Of a stretch of DNA of 64,000 nucleotides, positions 46,201-56,778 are shown in pieces; within the stretch, counting starts at the first letter, position 1; each line of letters opens with the position of its first letter. The stretch lies in the NCBI RefSeq assembly GCF_038502225.1, contig NC_091301.1, positions 21,477,859 through 21,541,858 of the forward strand, in the 5' to 3' direction. The position numbers and the translations under genes were made by a program. The notes beneath the pieces were generated by a model. It did no database searches. It saw only the letters and a program-made list of their open reading frames with translations, and had not been told where the DNA came from. This DNA is from Cherax quadricarinatus. Its lineage: Eukaryota > Arthropoda > Malacostraca > Decapoda > Parastacidae.

Positions 46201-46440
46201 GTTAGTATTGTATATGTCAGAGTGTGGGGGGGGAGGTAGAGGAGAGTAGTGGGGAGGGGGAGTGGGAAGGAGAGTGAAGCAAGTGGGTAAGTGGGTGAGG
46301 GAAAGGTGGGGAGGGGGAGGGTGAAAGAGGGAGGGGAGGGATCAGGTGAAGGAGTGAGATGTCGGTGGGGGAGGGGGGGGGAGTATATGTGTGTCTGGCA
46401 ATATGTGTGTGTGTGTGTGTGTGTTGTGTGTGTTGTGTGT
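46201..46440. repeat. G-rich low-complexity tract
   Basis: The plus strand has many G runs (GGGGGGGGAGG, GGTGGGGGAGGG). It lies immediately upstream of the intact LINE. Confidence 0.75.
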
Positions 46441-47072
46441 GTGTTTCGTGTGTGTGTGGGGAGGGGTGGGGGGGGGGGGTGTGGGTGGGTGTGTGGGTGG
46501 GTGTGTGGGTGGGTGTGTGTGGGTGTGTGGGTGTGTGTGGGTGTGTGTGGGTGTGTGGGTGTGTGTGTTTGTGTGTGTGGGTGTGTGTGGGTGTGTGTGG
46601 GTGTGTGTGGGGGTGTGTGGGTGGGTGTGGGTGGGTGTGTGGGTGTGTGTGGGTGTGTGGGTGTGTGGGTGTGGGTGTGTGTGGGGGTGTGTGGGTGGGT
46701 GTGTGGGTGGGTGTGTGGGTGGGTGTGTGGGTGTGTGGGTGGGTGTGTGGGTGGGTGTGTGGGTGGGTGGGTGTGGGTGGGTGGGTGTGGGTGGGTGGGT
46801 GTGTGGTTGGGTGTGTGGGTGGGTGTGTGGTTGGGTGTGTGGTTGGGTGTGTGGGTGGGTGTGTGTAGGTGTGTGTGGGTGTGTGGGTGTGTGTGGGTGT
46901 GTGTGGGTGTGTGTGGGTGTGTGTGGGTGTGTGTGGGTGTGTGTGGGTGTGTGTGGGTGTGTGTGGGTGTGTGTGGGTGTGTGTGGGTGTGTGTGGGTGT
47001 GTGTGGGTGTGTGTGGGTGTGTGTGGGTGTGTGTGTGTGTGTGTGGGTGTGTGGGTGTGTGGGTGTGCGTCG
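46440..47072. repeat. TG-rich minisatellite, 8- and 10-bp units
   Basis: Made almost only of G and T on the plus strand: GTGGGTGG(GT) and, from 46870, a regular 10-bp GTGTGTGGGT unit. G runs of three recur every 8-10 bp. Long Cys/Val/Gly frames on plus and His/Thr/Pro frames on minus are artefacts of having no stop codons. Confidence 0.93.
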
Positions 47073-47480
47073 CACACTAGGCTACGCTACTCTTTTGAAG
47101 ATTATAAAAAAAATTTTCACAATCAATTCCTTATTATATGCACTAATATATACTATATAATATTAATTGCGTACACTTGTGTTTGTGTGTGTGTGTGTTT
47201 ACTAGCTTGTCGTTCTTTGAAAAAGAGGGGGGGGGTCACGTTAACACTATTTGTTATTGTTGTTGGTTCACCGGTACTCTCCCGGCCCAGATCTCCGCAC
47301 ACTAGGCTACTTTACTTTTTGAAGATTATAGGATTATTTTTTCTCACTCAATTCCTTATTATTATATACTAATGTTTATTATAACAATAATTACGGGTGC
47401 ACACGTGTGTTTGTATGTGCGTACTTGTTTACTAGCTTGTCCCTCAGAAAAACGTGGGGGGGTTCACTAGGCTACACAAC
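47073..47480. repeat. Degenerate 225-bp tandem duplication
   Basis: CACACTAGGCTAC starts at 47073 and 47298, and TTCACTAGGCTACACA at 47463. TTTTGAAGATTATA, CAATTCCTTATTA and TTTACTAGCTTGTC recur between them in the same order. It lies on the 5' side of LINE copy E, beyond the TG-rich array. Confidence 0.65.
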
Positions 47481-48210
47481 TTCTGGAGTTTACCTGGCGA
47501 TATTTAGATAATTTACTAACCACTATCTATCTCCTGATACTGAAATAGGGAGAGAGAGATGGTACAGCATACAACCAGCAGGGCGAGACACTTGAGACTT
47601 TAGACACTAACCAAAATTAACCACAAATAGGCAAGTGACGTCGTCTGCACAACAATGGAGGTTCCTGCTGGTCGTCTATCAACTCCTTCAATTTTGTAAC
47701 TCCTTCAGGAACTTTATCATGCATTCAAGTTTTTATTTTCTTTTTCTTTTAAGACTTGGTATTCCCTCTTTTTTCTTTAGTACAGTATTATGGTCATAAC
47801 AAGTCTGATGATGTTAGCTACATTCACAACACCAACAGCTGGGGATTGACTAATTTTTCTTACTTTCAGTATTTACTTAATCACTCTTTTATGACCTTAT
47901 CACTACACTGCTGCTATAATCAACCAACATATGTATTTGTTAATATTTCAGATCACACCGTTAACCCAATTAACTGTTTGGATATTTTGTGTCAACACTG
48001 CGGCCAGTAGCCTGATCAGCTGAGTGCTACCCTCCCTCACTCAAATTTCATTCAAATTTAAATTGTAAAATTCTTGATCCTATCACATTATTCGCACTCT
48101 TGAAAGCTATTACACTCTTGTAGGTATGTTCACTGATTCACTCACGTACGATGACCGCTAATAATATCTTAGGACAGCCACTAGAACGCTAAATCCTGGG
48201 AGCACTATTT
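47481..48210. other. Unassigned sequence
   Basis: No gene recognised. The 84-codon frame at 47756-48010 has no family resemblance. Confidence 0.45.
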
Positions 48211-48223
48211 AGCGATACTGCTT

Positions 48224-48225
<2 letters not shown>

Positions 48226-48294
<69 letters not shown>
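48226..48294. repeat. (GT)n microsatellite
   Basis: About 69 bp of GT. Confidence 0.96.
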
Positions 48295-48296
<2 letters not shown>

Positions 48297-48628
48297 AATC
48301 CTATCCAAGACCTTTCTGAACACCAAATAAACAACCCGATTCATCACTGTCTTCTTCCAATACTTTAAGTGCAATATTTCCTCGTGAGAACATGTTGAGA
48401 CTAATTGACGTGGGTATTTACATATAACCTTTAACTTCCTCATCTTCGAGAGTCTTGCTCTCCATCATCTCTCTTCAGTAGACAACCACAGAAGTTTGAC
48501 TTGTCTGGCCTGTCTTCCCCTCTTTTAAAGAGGGCGTCTCCCCTCTCACCAATTAAAAGAGCTAACTAAACCTATGCAGATTCTTGGATAGGGTAATTGA
48601 ATATAATTCTTTTATAATATTTAATTTC

Positions 48629-48669
48629 TTCTTCTTCTTCTTCTTCTTCTTATTATTATTATTATAATA

Positions 48670-48714
<45 letters not shown>

Positions 48715-48790
48715 TTTTTTTTTTTTTGTTATTATTATTACTATTATTATTGTTGTTGTTACTGTTGTTGCGTTTGTTGTTATTATTGTC
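48629..48790. repeat. (TTC)n/(TTA)n/poly(T)/(TTG)n compound simple repeat
   Basis: TTC triplets, TTA triplets, about 15 T residues, then TTA/TTG triplets in sequence. Confidence 0.93.
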
Positions 48791-48830
48791 GTCGTTAATA
48801 TTGTTGTATTTGTATTAATAACAGAAAAAG

Positions 48831-48999
48831 GCACAATACCGTGACTGGAACGATACACAAATAACCCGCACATAAAAGAGAGAAGCTTACGACGACGTTT
48901 CGGTCCGACTTGGACCATTTACAAAGTCACAAGTCGGTCCAAGTCGGACCGAAACGTCGTCGTCAGTTTCTCTCTTTTATGTGCGGGTTATTTGTGTAT
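48831..48999. mobile_element. Snapback CGAAACGT element with 64-bp arms
   Basis: 48853-48916 and 48936-48999 are inverted arms with 2 mismatches and a 19-nt loop. Each arm has ATAACCCGCACATAAAAGAG and GACGACGTTTCGGTCCGACT. The preceding GGCACAATACCGTGACTGGA matches 40876-40896. The right arm ends within about 10 bp of the 5' break of a CR1 fragment. Confidence 0.75.
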
Positions 49000-49005
49000 T
49001 GTATT

Positions 49006-49962
49006 TGTATCTCAGCTCAGTATATAAATGGGGAGAAATCAGAGTGGGGAAGCGTCACGAGCGGTGTTCCACAGGGGTCAGTGTTGGGCCCCCTGCTGTT
49101 CACAATCTACATAAACGACATAGATGAGGGCATAAAGAGCGACATCGGCAAGTTTGCCGATGACACCAAAATAGGCCGTCGAATTCATTCTGACGAGGAC
49201 ATTCGAGCACTCCAGGAAGATTTGAATAGACTGATGCAGTGGTCGGAGAAGTGGCAGATGCAGTTTAATATAGACAAATGCAAAGTTCTAAATGTTGGAC
49301 AGGACAATAACCATGCCACATATAAACTAAATAATGTGGATCTTAATATTACGGATTGCGAAAAAGATTTAGGAGTTCTGGTTAGCAGTAATCTGAAACC
49401 AAGACAACAGTGCATAAGTGTTCGCAATAAAGCTAATAGAATCCTTGGCTTCATATCAAGAAGCATAAATAATAGGAGTCCTCAGGTTGTTCTTCAACTC
49501 TATACATCCTTGGTTAGGCCTCATTTAGATTATGCTGCACAGTTTTGGTCACCGTATTACAGAATGGATATAAATTCTCTGGAAAATGTACAAAGGAGGA
49601 TGACAAAGTTGATCCCATGTATCAGAAACCTTCCCTATGAGGATAGACTAAGGGCCCTGAAACTGCACTCTCTAGAAAGACGTAGAATTAGGGGGGATAT
49701 GATTGAGGTGTATAAATGGAAGACAGGAATAAATAAAGGGGATGTAAATAGTGTGCTGAAAATATCTAGCCTAGACAGGACTCGCAGCAATGGTTTTAAG
49801 TTGGAAAAATTCAGATTCAGGAAGGATATAGGAAAGTACTGGTTTGGTAATAGAGTTGTGGATGAGTGGAACAAACTCCCAAATACCGTTATAGAGGCCA
49901 GAACGTTGTGTAGCTTTAAAAATAGGTTGGATAAATACATGAGTAGATGTGGGTGGGTGTGA
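49006..49962 (+). CDS. CR1 reverse transcriptase, C-terminal half
   Basis: The frame is open upstream into the palindrome, so the start is artificial. It holds TSGVPQGSVLGPLLFTIYIND, KFADDTKIGRRI (catalytic pair), WQMQFNIDKCKVLNVG and KDLGVLVSSNLKPRQQC. Further on are LVRPHLDYAAQFWSPYY, YEDRLRALKLHSLERRR and FKNRLDKYMSRCGWV, then a stop. Endonuclease, fingers and the first catalytic Asp are missing, so it is inactive by truncation. The absence of frameshifts over about 315 codons suggests a recent copy. Confidence 0.85.
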   Translation, partial: CISAQYINGEKSEWGSVTSGVPQGSVLGPLLFTIYINDIDEGIKSDIGKFADDTKIGRRIHSDEDIRALQEDLNRLMQWSEKWQMQFNIDKCKVLNVGQDNNHATYKLNNVDLNITDCEKDLGVLVSSNLKPRQQCISVRNKANRILGFISRSINNRSPQVVLQLYTSLVRPHLDYAAQFWSPYYRMDINSLENVQRRMTKLIPCIRNLPYEDRLRALKLHSLERRRIRGDMIEVYKWKTGINKGDVNSVLKISSLDRTRSNGFKLEKFRFRKDIGKYWFGNRVVDEWNKLPNTVIEARTLCSFKNRLDKYMSRCGWV

Positions 49963-50116
49963 GTTAGACCTGATAGCGTGTGCTACCAGGTCGGTTGCCG
50001 TGTTCCTCCCTTAAGTCAATGTGACCTGACCTGACTAGGTTGGGTGCATTGGCTTAAGCCGGTAGGAGACTTGGACCTGCCTCGCATGGGCCAGTAGGCC
50101 TTCTGCAGTGTTCCTT

Positions 50117-50142
50117 CGTTCTTATGTTCTTATGTTCTTATA
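50117..50142 (+). repeat. CR1 3'-terminal octamer repeats
   Basis: Three near-perfect copies of TTCTTATG end the element, where the reverse transcriptase of CR1 is thought to start copying. Confidence 0.7.
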
Positions 50143-50149
50143 TCGAAAG

Positions 50150-50325
50150 GAGATAAATTACTTTTGTTATTAAAATCAAAAGGCTGCGCTAAACCTGGAG
50201 GGGACAAACAGCTCCTGGGGGGGAGGGTAAATGGGAGGCAATCAGGTTAGATCCGAGGAAATGGGAGGGGGAACAGCTCTATCTCCCTGGATCAAGAGCC
50301 CCGCACCGGCATCCATTCACCGAAA
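50150..50325 (-). mobile_element. SINE, copy of the 28584-28774 family
   Basis: The minus strand contains GGCTCTTGATCCAGGGAGAT and ends GGTTTAGCGCAGCC with an ATT-rich tail. The flanks AAATTACTTTTG and AAATTAATTTGC may be a decayed target duplication. Confidence 0.65.
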
Positions 50326-50479
50326 ATTAATTTGCTTTTTTTCGTTTTTTTTTTATCAGTGAGGTGCGATGTTTTGCTCGGTGTAGAGCTTGAGGGCCGA
50401 TGTTTCGCCCTACAGAGGGTGAAACATTGTCCTTTAATCGGCTTGTTCAGCAGCCTTGTTTTCGATGTCTCTGTGTTTG

Positions 50480-50775
50480 CTGGCGCGCGGACGCGCATGT
50501 GAACATGCACGAACACGTACGTGTTATTACGCACGGACAGGTACGTTGGTGAGCGCATGGACACCCATACCCCACACGCACGGACACGTACATCCACACG
50601 TACGGACACCCACACGCACACATACACCCACATGCACGATCACGTACACCCACACGCACGTACACACACACACACACACACGCACGTACATGGACACCAA
50701 CACGTACGGACACCCTCCCACACACACGCACGTACACGGACATTCATACGCACGGATACGTACCACGTACAGGCC
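50480..50775. repeat. Cryptic simple repeat of ACGCAC/ACGTAC/ACACCC
   Basis: A long stretch built from CACGCACGTACAC and GGACACCCACACG variants without a strict period. Alternating purine-pyrimidine sequence dominates. Confidence 0.75.
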
Positions 50776-50939
50776 ATAAAAATACTGCTATATTAGAACA
50801 ATCCATTTTGAGATTAATAGTATTTATTCAATAAATATGCATTATGTGTTTATTAATTGACAGGAAACAAATATAATGAATAAATGGAAAGAACAATAAT
50901 TTAATCTTGACTTTAATTACATTAATTAATTACATACAC

Positions 50940-51360
<421 letters not shown>

Positions 51361-51519
51361 ATTTATTATTTGTCCAATGTATTATTAAATTCTTCCCGAA
51401 TTCTATTAATTATAAATGGATCTAATTTATATAAATCAAAGGATATATTCATATTATTGTCAATATAATTGAATCTTTTTTCATAAAAAGCAGTTTTGAC
51501 AATAATATGAATATTTCCT

Positions 51520-51745
51520 TTATATACTGTCTGCAGTATATAAACCACTTCTTCACACATATGCTGTATTCTGTTCAAGATTGATGGACTGATTACATCT
51601 ATTCAAGGCTGAGGGACTGATTACCTCAAACTTCTCCTGTTCTTCACCATTTTCCTTTGTATGGACTGATGAAGCCAATGTGTGGCAAAACGTATCCTGA
51701 ATAAAGATACCCAAGTGTTGCACATGTGTCTAATTTATCAGTTAC
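51520..51745 (+). repeat. CGAAACGT hairpin element with CTGATGA
   Basis: CTGATGA (51666-51672), one A, GCCA-ATGTG-TGGC (51674-51686), then AAAACGTATC, where GAAAC has changed to AAAAC. It ends AATAAAGATACCCAAGTGTT then GCACATGTGTCTAATTTATC, the same arm as in the palindrome at 15177-15286. The upstream body has ATTGATGGACTGATTACATC and GAGGGACTGATTACCTCAAA. Confidence 0.65.
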
Positions 51746-52154
51746 TATCTAGGTGGCAACGAGAGCAAATGCCGCCCTGCCAGTAGATTCCCGCTTAGAT
51801 TGACCATTGTATATAATACGTGATTTAAAACAACGAGCAGTGTAGCGAGAAGTAATTCAAGGAAAGCATTATTAGTGATGACCTTCTAGGGATGGACTTT
51901 AAGATATGTGAGGTTAAATGAATACGACTTCCGTATAGTGGTTATTGCTCTTACTGGCTGTAGAGACACAGCTCGTGCAGGTTATATAAAATTTATTATA
52001 TGTAAATGTTTTAACAGCCCATTATGATTTGAGATTATTTGCTGCAAGACATTTAGCAAGATCTATGGTGACAGTATTGGTTTCAGTATTTAGCATTTTA
52101 ATGTCAAGTATAGTGTTAAGCTCAGTTATCCTATCACTGATACCAAAAATACTT

Positions 52155-52345
52155 AACAGAAGGAGAAAAAGGAAAAATAAGGAAAGGACGAGAAGAAAAT
52201 GGGTGTATAGAAAAATATGAAGTAGGCTGTGTAGGCAGAGGAAGAAAAGAAGGAAGCTTAGAAGGAAAAAAAGAAAAAGAAGAAGAAATGAAGAAGAGAA
52301 AAGGGGAAAAGAAGAGGAAAGGGAAGAGAGTCACTCAAACAATCT
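52155..52345. repeat. Purine-rich tract
   Basis: Nearly all A and G on the plus strand (AGAAGGAGAAAAAGGAAAAA). Confidence 0.8.
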
Positions 52346-52684
52346 TCATAGTAGTTAGAAGGGTTAATGACCTTACTGGAGAATAAACAAAGGCGGCGTC
52401 AGAGCTGACAGATGATGGGGGCGCGGGAGCCGTACGTTAATGGTGGAGAGTGTAGGCAAAAATAGTGGCATCTTCCCTTGTTAGCTTGCTCGAGTAGGCG
52501 GGATGGGCAATAAGGAGGCTTCATGGCCGCCGGTGATGGCGTTTAATCATGCCCCGGAGGATCTCATTTGCTGGCGAGAGAGCGAGTGTGTGTTTTATAC
52601 GCTCAGCGAGGCTTATATGCAGTTAGCAGTTTTTACACCCCCCACCTTCTCTTACACTCATGTAGGCTGAGTAATTGTTAGCAG

Positions 52685-52945
52685 CAGGAGGGACAGCAAT
52701 AAGAAGAGGATGAAGATAAGAGGGAGGAGGAGGAGAAAGATAAGCGGAAGTGGAAACAAGGCGGGGGAAAAAAGAAAGAAAATAAGGCTGAAAAGGGGGA
52801 AGGTGAAAAATAGAAGAGAGGAGGGAAAAAATACAAGAAGGAAGAGGAAGAGAATGGTAAGAAGAAGAAAAGAAGAGGAGGAGGAAGAAGAACAGAGGAG
52901 CAGCAGGAACAGGAAGAGAAAGTTCGAGGTCAAGACATCAGAGAA
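52685..52945. repeat. Purine-rich tract
   Basis: A/G only apart from scattered bases. The Lys/Arg-rich plus frame and Leu/Phe-rich minus frame are compositional. Confidence 0.8.
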
Positions 52946-52999
52946 GGAAGGAGGAATTCTACCTAGTTCGTAGCTCAGCTAGCTGATAATTCAAGGAGC

Positions 53000-53335
53000 T
53001 TAAGTCACAAGAAGGGGTTTTCCTCAAGGAACTTTTACTCCAAGAATAGAGATGCTCGCCAGGAAAGGTTGTTATTATTAAGGCGGACTAATACCACCTC
53101 AAGTAATGGCAGAGTTTTAAAATTCCATGAAGGAATCAGCCTGGTGAGTTCCCTTTGGATAAGTTAATGGTCTCTTACCCTCTTTCAGTGGAGGTGCCTC
53201 GATGCCTGCGAAGGAATCTTCATTTAGAGAATTGGAGTTATCCTCCACTTCGATCGGACTTGACTGCATCTCAACCCCCAGTCGCTCTGTGATCCCTATG
53301 GGTTTAGCGCTTCTACATTAATATTATAATGTCCG
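53000..53335 (+). mobile_element. Degenerate SINE of the 28584-28774 family
   Basis: It ends with GTGATCCCTATGGGTTTAGC, GCTTCTACATTAATATTATA, as in the 3' end of the better copies. The 5' region has TTTCCTCAAGGAACTTTTAC. Heavily diverged. Confidence 0.5.
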
Positions 53336-53450
53336 AGGCCTGATCATGGACCGGCGAGGCCTGGTCATGAACCAGTGAGGCCTGCTCATGAACCGCGGGG
53401 GGCGTTGACCCCCTTAACACCCTCCAGGTAATACTCCAGGTATTACCCCT
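53336..53450 (+). mobile_element. 3' tail of the second CR1-like LINE family
   Basis: GGCCTGGTCATGAACC, then GCGGGGGGCGTTGACCCCCT and CTCCAGGTAATACTCCAGGT match the 3' ends at 24590-24640 and 55960-56030. The GAGGCCTG(G/C)TCATG phrase is repeated three times. Confidence 0.65.
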
Positions 53451-53993
53451 CGTACTCTGGAAACTCAGTACTTGAGAGATGCAGTGCCCTGGAAAGCTTT
53501 GTTTAATAAGGGATAATTGTTAGGAATCTGCTTACCCAGGAAGTTCTGGATTTAATTTTGACGCTCTGAACTATCTATTCTGGAATGTCTGAATTATCTT
53601 AATTATCTATTCAGGGATCTCTCTACTGTCAATCTAGAAAGCTCCGATCTAAAAATCAACAAATAATCTGCTAATGGATGTATCTACTATCTATCCAGAG
53701 CGCTCTGAACTATATATCCACGGGGCTCTATATTATATCCAACGTGCTATGTACAATCTACCCAGCAGCTCTGAATTATCTATCCATGGAGCTCGAAACT
53801 CAGGAATCGCCTAGTCTTAAGGAACGGTCCACTGTGAATGCAAGTGAAGATGTGAAGGTTTGAGGCCTTAAGTCCAGTAAGTTTCTGCTTCCCTGTAGCA
53901 CACAGACCACACCCAGACTTTCCTCTCCAACACGCTGGGGGGTCACACAGACCACACCCAATCTGTCTTCCCCCACACTCTGGGTCACCTTAT

Positions 53994-54025
53994 CGATGGT
54001 GGTGGTGGTGGTGGTGGTGGTGGTG
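53994..54025. repeat. (GGT)n microsatellite
   Basis: About ten GGT triplets. Confidence 0.9.
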
Positions 54026-54059
54026 TTTGAGAAGACTTGGATCGTAGCACAGGGCGCCC

Positions 54060-54215
54060 ATTCAGGGGAGGGAGGGGAACCTTGATATAGATAGGAACTG
54101 GAACTGTCTTTCCTTTCCTCGGCTCAAGCCTATTACCTCACATTTCCCAAGGCTTTGTATAATCCTTACGGGCTTAATGTCTCCCCCATCAATACAGTAA
54201 TAATCGGGGGGTCAC
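54060..54215 (+). mobile_element. Degenerate SINE of the 28584-28774 family
   Basis: GGGGAACCTTGATATAGATA at the start and TTTGTATAATCCTTACGGGC with TTAATGTCTCCCCCATCAAT at the 3' end. Confidence 0.45.
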
Positions 54216-54864
54216 TCTCCTCCGTGGTGCTTCCCTTAGTAAGAACTCAACAACTCTCATTTGGCTAAGAAAAAAAAAAAAAAAACAGGAAAATTTTCAC
54301 CTCTCTACTTCCGAGGTGTGGGAAAGGAGTTATTATAAGGATCTGTGAAGGCTTCTGCACTCCCAGTAGAAGACTGGAATATGTAGTGACGGAGTTACTT
54401 CTTGAGTTTGCTTGCCCATTGCTATAAGAATGATTCATGCCTCGAGGACTCAGATGAACTATACAGGAAGTTTTTATTAAACCTTACTTGTTTAATTTAT
54501 AGGGAAGCCTTCCAGTCTGACTTCTACTGTGTCGGGTAGGGATCGACACAGTTGGTCGTGTGTATAAAGGAAGGGGGATGGTGCTAGGATTTCGTAATTT
54601 GATTTAGAATTTCTTCCACCTCTTTCTAAAAGATATGTAAACACAGCCTGTCCTCTTAACCACCGGTATCATGTCAGTGTTGAAGAAAAAAACCCAGTCA
54701 AATGGTTGCCCGTTGAAAGATCCTCGAACAGTTGAATTATGACTGATTTACTCAGGCTGTGCGCAGAATTTTCCAAGTATAAATTATATTTCTGTCTCGC
54801 CTGCATTTCAGGGACTCTAGGTAATGCCAGTACTGAAAATAATGCGAGTACTGAAAATATACTA

Positions 54865-55103
54865 GGTATAAGGACTCACGAAATCGTATTGACACGATTG
54901 CAAACAAACCATACCACGGGTGGGGTTTGAACCCGCGGTCAGCCCTTGTGGCTTCTTTTTTATTATAATAATAATAATGAACCCGCGGTCAGAGAGTCTC
55001 AAAACTCCAGACCGTAGCTAGCTGGCCCAGTGACTAACACGATGGTCTGTAGTGTTGAGACTCTGTGACCGCGGATTCAAACCCACCCGTGGTATGGTTT
55101 GGT
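54865..55103 (-). mobile_element. Palindromic tRNA-like SINE, second copy, with nested SINE insertion
   Basis: GGACTCACGAAATCGTATTG, the tail seen at 4605-4624, starts at about 54872. Inverted arms run from CCATACCACGGGTGGG (54909) and to CCCACCCGTGGTATGG (55097). The centre is at GCTAGCTGGCCCAGTGACTA. The left arm is split by a 35-bp insert. A 7-bp TAGGTAT outside both ends is a possible target duplication. Confidence 0.7.
54928..54992 (+). mobile_element. 35-bp SINE 3' fragment with 15-bp target-site duplication
   Basis: TGAACCCGCGGTCAG at 54928-54942 and 54978-54992 flanks CCCTTGTGGCTTCTTTTTTA and TTATAATAATAATAA, the extreme 3' end of the SINE at 28584-28774. It shows that the palindrome was in place before this insertion. 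Confidence 0.75.
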
Positions 55104-55109
55104 AGGTAT

Positions 55110-55205
55110 GACACATGTGCAACTAATGCTACATTTTTACCCTGGCAACGTTTGTCTCTCCGGGAACTTTGTCAAGCCGTAACGGCTTGACAAAGTTCCT
55201 TGACA
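55110..55205 (-). repeat. CGAAACGT-family element with small perfect palindrome
   Basis: CCTGGCAACGTTTGTCTCTC matches 930-950. GGAACTTTGTCAAGCCG (55163-55179) and its exact inverse (55183-55199) form a 17-bp hairpin with a 3-nt loop. Confidence 0.6.
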
Positions 55206-55740
55206 ACGGTGTTGATGGGCAGTAGTAGGTTATATTTGTGATAGGCTTTGAAAAAGGAACTATAGAAGACACATTATCATCAGTACACACTAAAAATATC
55301 AATACATTGCATCATACTTCTTACATTACGACACAAACAACTTAAAAACATAAAGATGTTTTAAATTAAACGGAGCAGAGAAGTGAGTATCACTTGGAAA
55401 CAAAATTTAAAACATTAATTTAAAAAATTCTAAGCAATCAAAAAATTCCAGATCCTAAATAGATATCACTACTTTTTTGTATTTACAAAACAAAGATTTC
55501 CCTTAAGAATTTAAAATCCACTTAAATATTTTCTACTTTCTTCAATAAGCAGACTTTTCTTTGCTCTGTTAATATACAGACTTTACCTTGCCTTAATACG
55601 CATACACGAAGATCTCCCAGCTCAATGTAGAGTTAGTTTTAGCACACGAAAGTCTGAGGAACTCTAACACTGATTTTCTTAGAACTACAGACCTCCTCAC
55701 CTACAGTCACTATTCCCTTTACTAGAAATATGGCACTAGC
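55206..55740. other. Unassigned AT-rich sequence
   Basis: Nothing recognisable. Confidence 0.45.
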
Positions 55741-56035
55741 ATCTACCTAAGGGAAAACACCATAAGTGTCCGGGGCCCAAAACTGTTCAACAGCCTCCCA
55801 TCAAGCATTAGGGGAATTGCCAATAAACCCCTGGCTGCCTTCAAGAGAGAGCTGGACAGATACGTAAAGTCAGTGCCGGATCAGCCGGGCTGTGGCTCGT
55901 ACGTTGGACTGCGTGCGGCCAGCAGTAACAGCCTAGTTGATCAGGCCCTGATCCATCGGGAGGCCTGGTCGTGGACCGGGCCGCGGGGGCGTTGATCCCC
56001 GGAATAACCTCCAGGTAACTTCCAGGTAACTTGCC
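55741..56035 (+). mobile_element. Second CR1-like LINE family, 3' end
   Basis: The frame 55747-55995 (82 codons, then TGA) reads VRGPKLFNSLPSSIRGIAN, AFKRELDRYVKSVPDQPGCG and DQALIHREAWSWTGPRGR. It matches the C-terminus of 23764-24609 with about 80 percent identity by eye. The 3' UTR GGGGGCGTTGATCCCCGGAA ends CTTCCAGGTAACT. Confidence 0.8.
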
Positions 56036-56109
56036 TACCCTCCCTAACTAATCGTCTGGCCGCAGTCACGTCGAGTGGCGTCACAACGCATCAGGAAATA
56101 ATTTTTTAG

Positions 56110-56245
56110 GGGTAAAGGCCTTACAAGGAATGCATCTTGATGCTTGTCAACGGCTCTTGATCCAGGGAATGGAATGTATCTTCCTTTGGACTGAATATTA
56201 TTACCTTCCATTTCCTTAGCTACGGGTTTAGCGCTTCCCAGTGAA
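56110..56245 (+). mobile_element. SINE of the 28584-28774 family, degenerate
   Basis: CGGCTCTTGATCCAGGGAAT and GCTACGGGTTTAGCGCTTCC mark the middle and 3' end. The tail is lost. Confidence 0.55.
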
Positions 56246-56778
56246 CACAACATTTGCTTCTGGATGGTTAGGGATAGGAATGACATAGGCGAAGAAAACT
56301 GTTAAAAAAAAAACAGGCTCCATACACAGTATTAAGGACAGGTACGATAGGGATGTCGATGTAGATAATTACTATAACTAATCACTTGCAGTTAGATGGA
56401 GCCGAGATTCGACCCCCGCATCCACAACTGGGTAAGCACACAGGTCGTAAAATCTTTGCTCTCCTTCAAAGCAGTTCCTTCAAACATGTTGCTTAAATAT
56501 GTGACTTGTATAAGGCTCAACCACCTTGAAATTTACTCTGGCAGGCACTCAGCTCCTTCACTCCAGTGCCTGTGATGTTTTCGGGCGCTGGCACTCAGCT
56601 GCTTGGCACCAGTACCCGTGAGGTGTTCGTATACCGGCACTAAGAGGGGTGGCTCCAGTACCTGTGTTACCTACTTGTAGAGGGCCTCAGTATTCTTCAC
56701 ATTAGTGTTCAATATTTTGCTGTCCTAACCACTCATTTCTTCTTCCCTTGTCTCCTGCCCAGCTTCTGCCTCTGGTGG
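56246..56778. other. Unassigned sequence with a local imperfect duplication
   Basis: 56535-56600 and 56590-56640 share GGCACTCAGCT and CCAGT(A/G)CC(T/C)GTGA phrases (CAGTGCCTGTGATGTTTTCG versus CAGTACCCGTGAGGTGTTCG), a short three-copy tandem. No gene seen. Confidence 0.4.

Larger units (their letters stand above)
49005..50142 (+). mobile_element. CR1 LINE, 3' half, with octamer-repeat end
   Basis: A coding part to 49962, then a 3' UTR with GACCTGACCTGACTAGGTTG and CTCGCATGGGCCAGTAGGCC. It ends in three copies of GTTCTTAT/TTCTTATG at about 50117-50142. Short octamer repeats at the extreme 3' end are a known mark of CR1 elements. The 5' break adjoins the palindrome at 48831-48999. Confidence 0.85.

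Noticed and set aside
46197..47077. His/Thr/Pro-rich minus-strand protein of about 290 residues
   Set aside because: Sequence made of G and T only has no stop codons in most frames; the composition explains it.
52155..52945. Lys/Arg-rich nuclear proteins in purine tracts
   Set aside because: Low-complexity A/G composition without a start context or domain.
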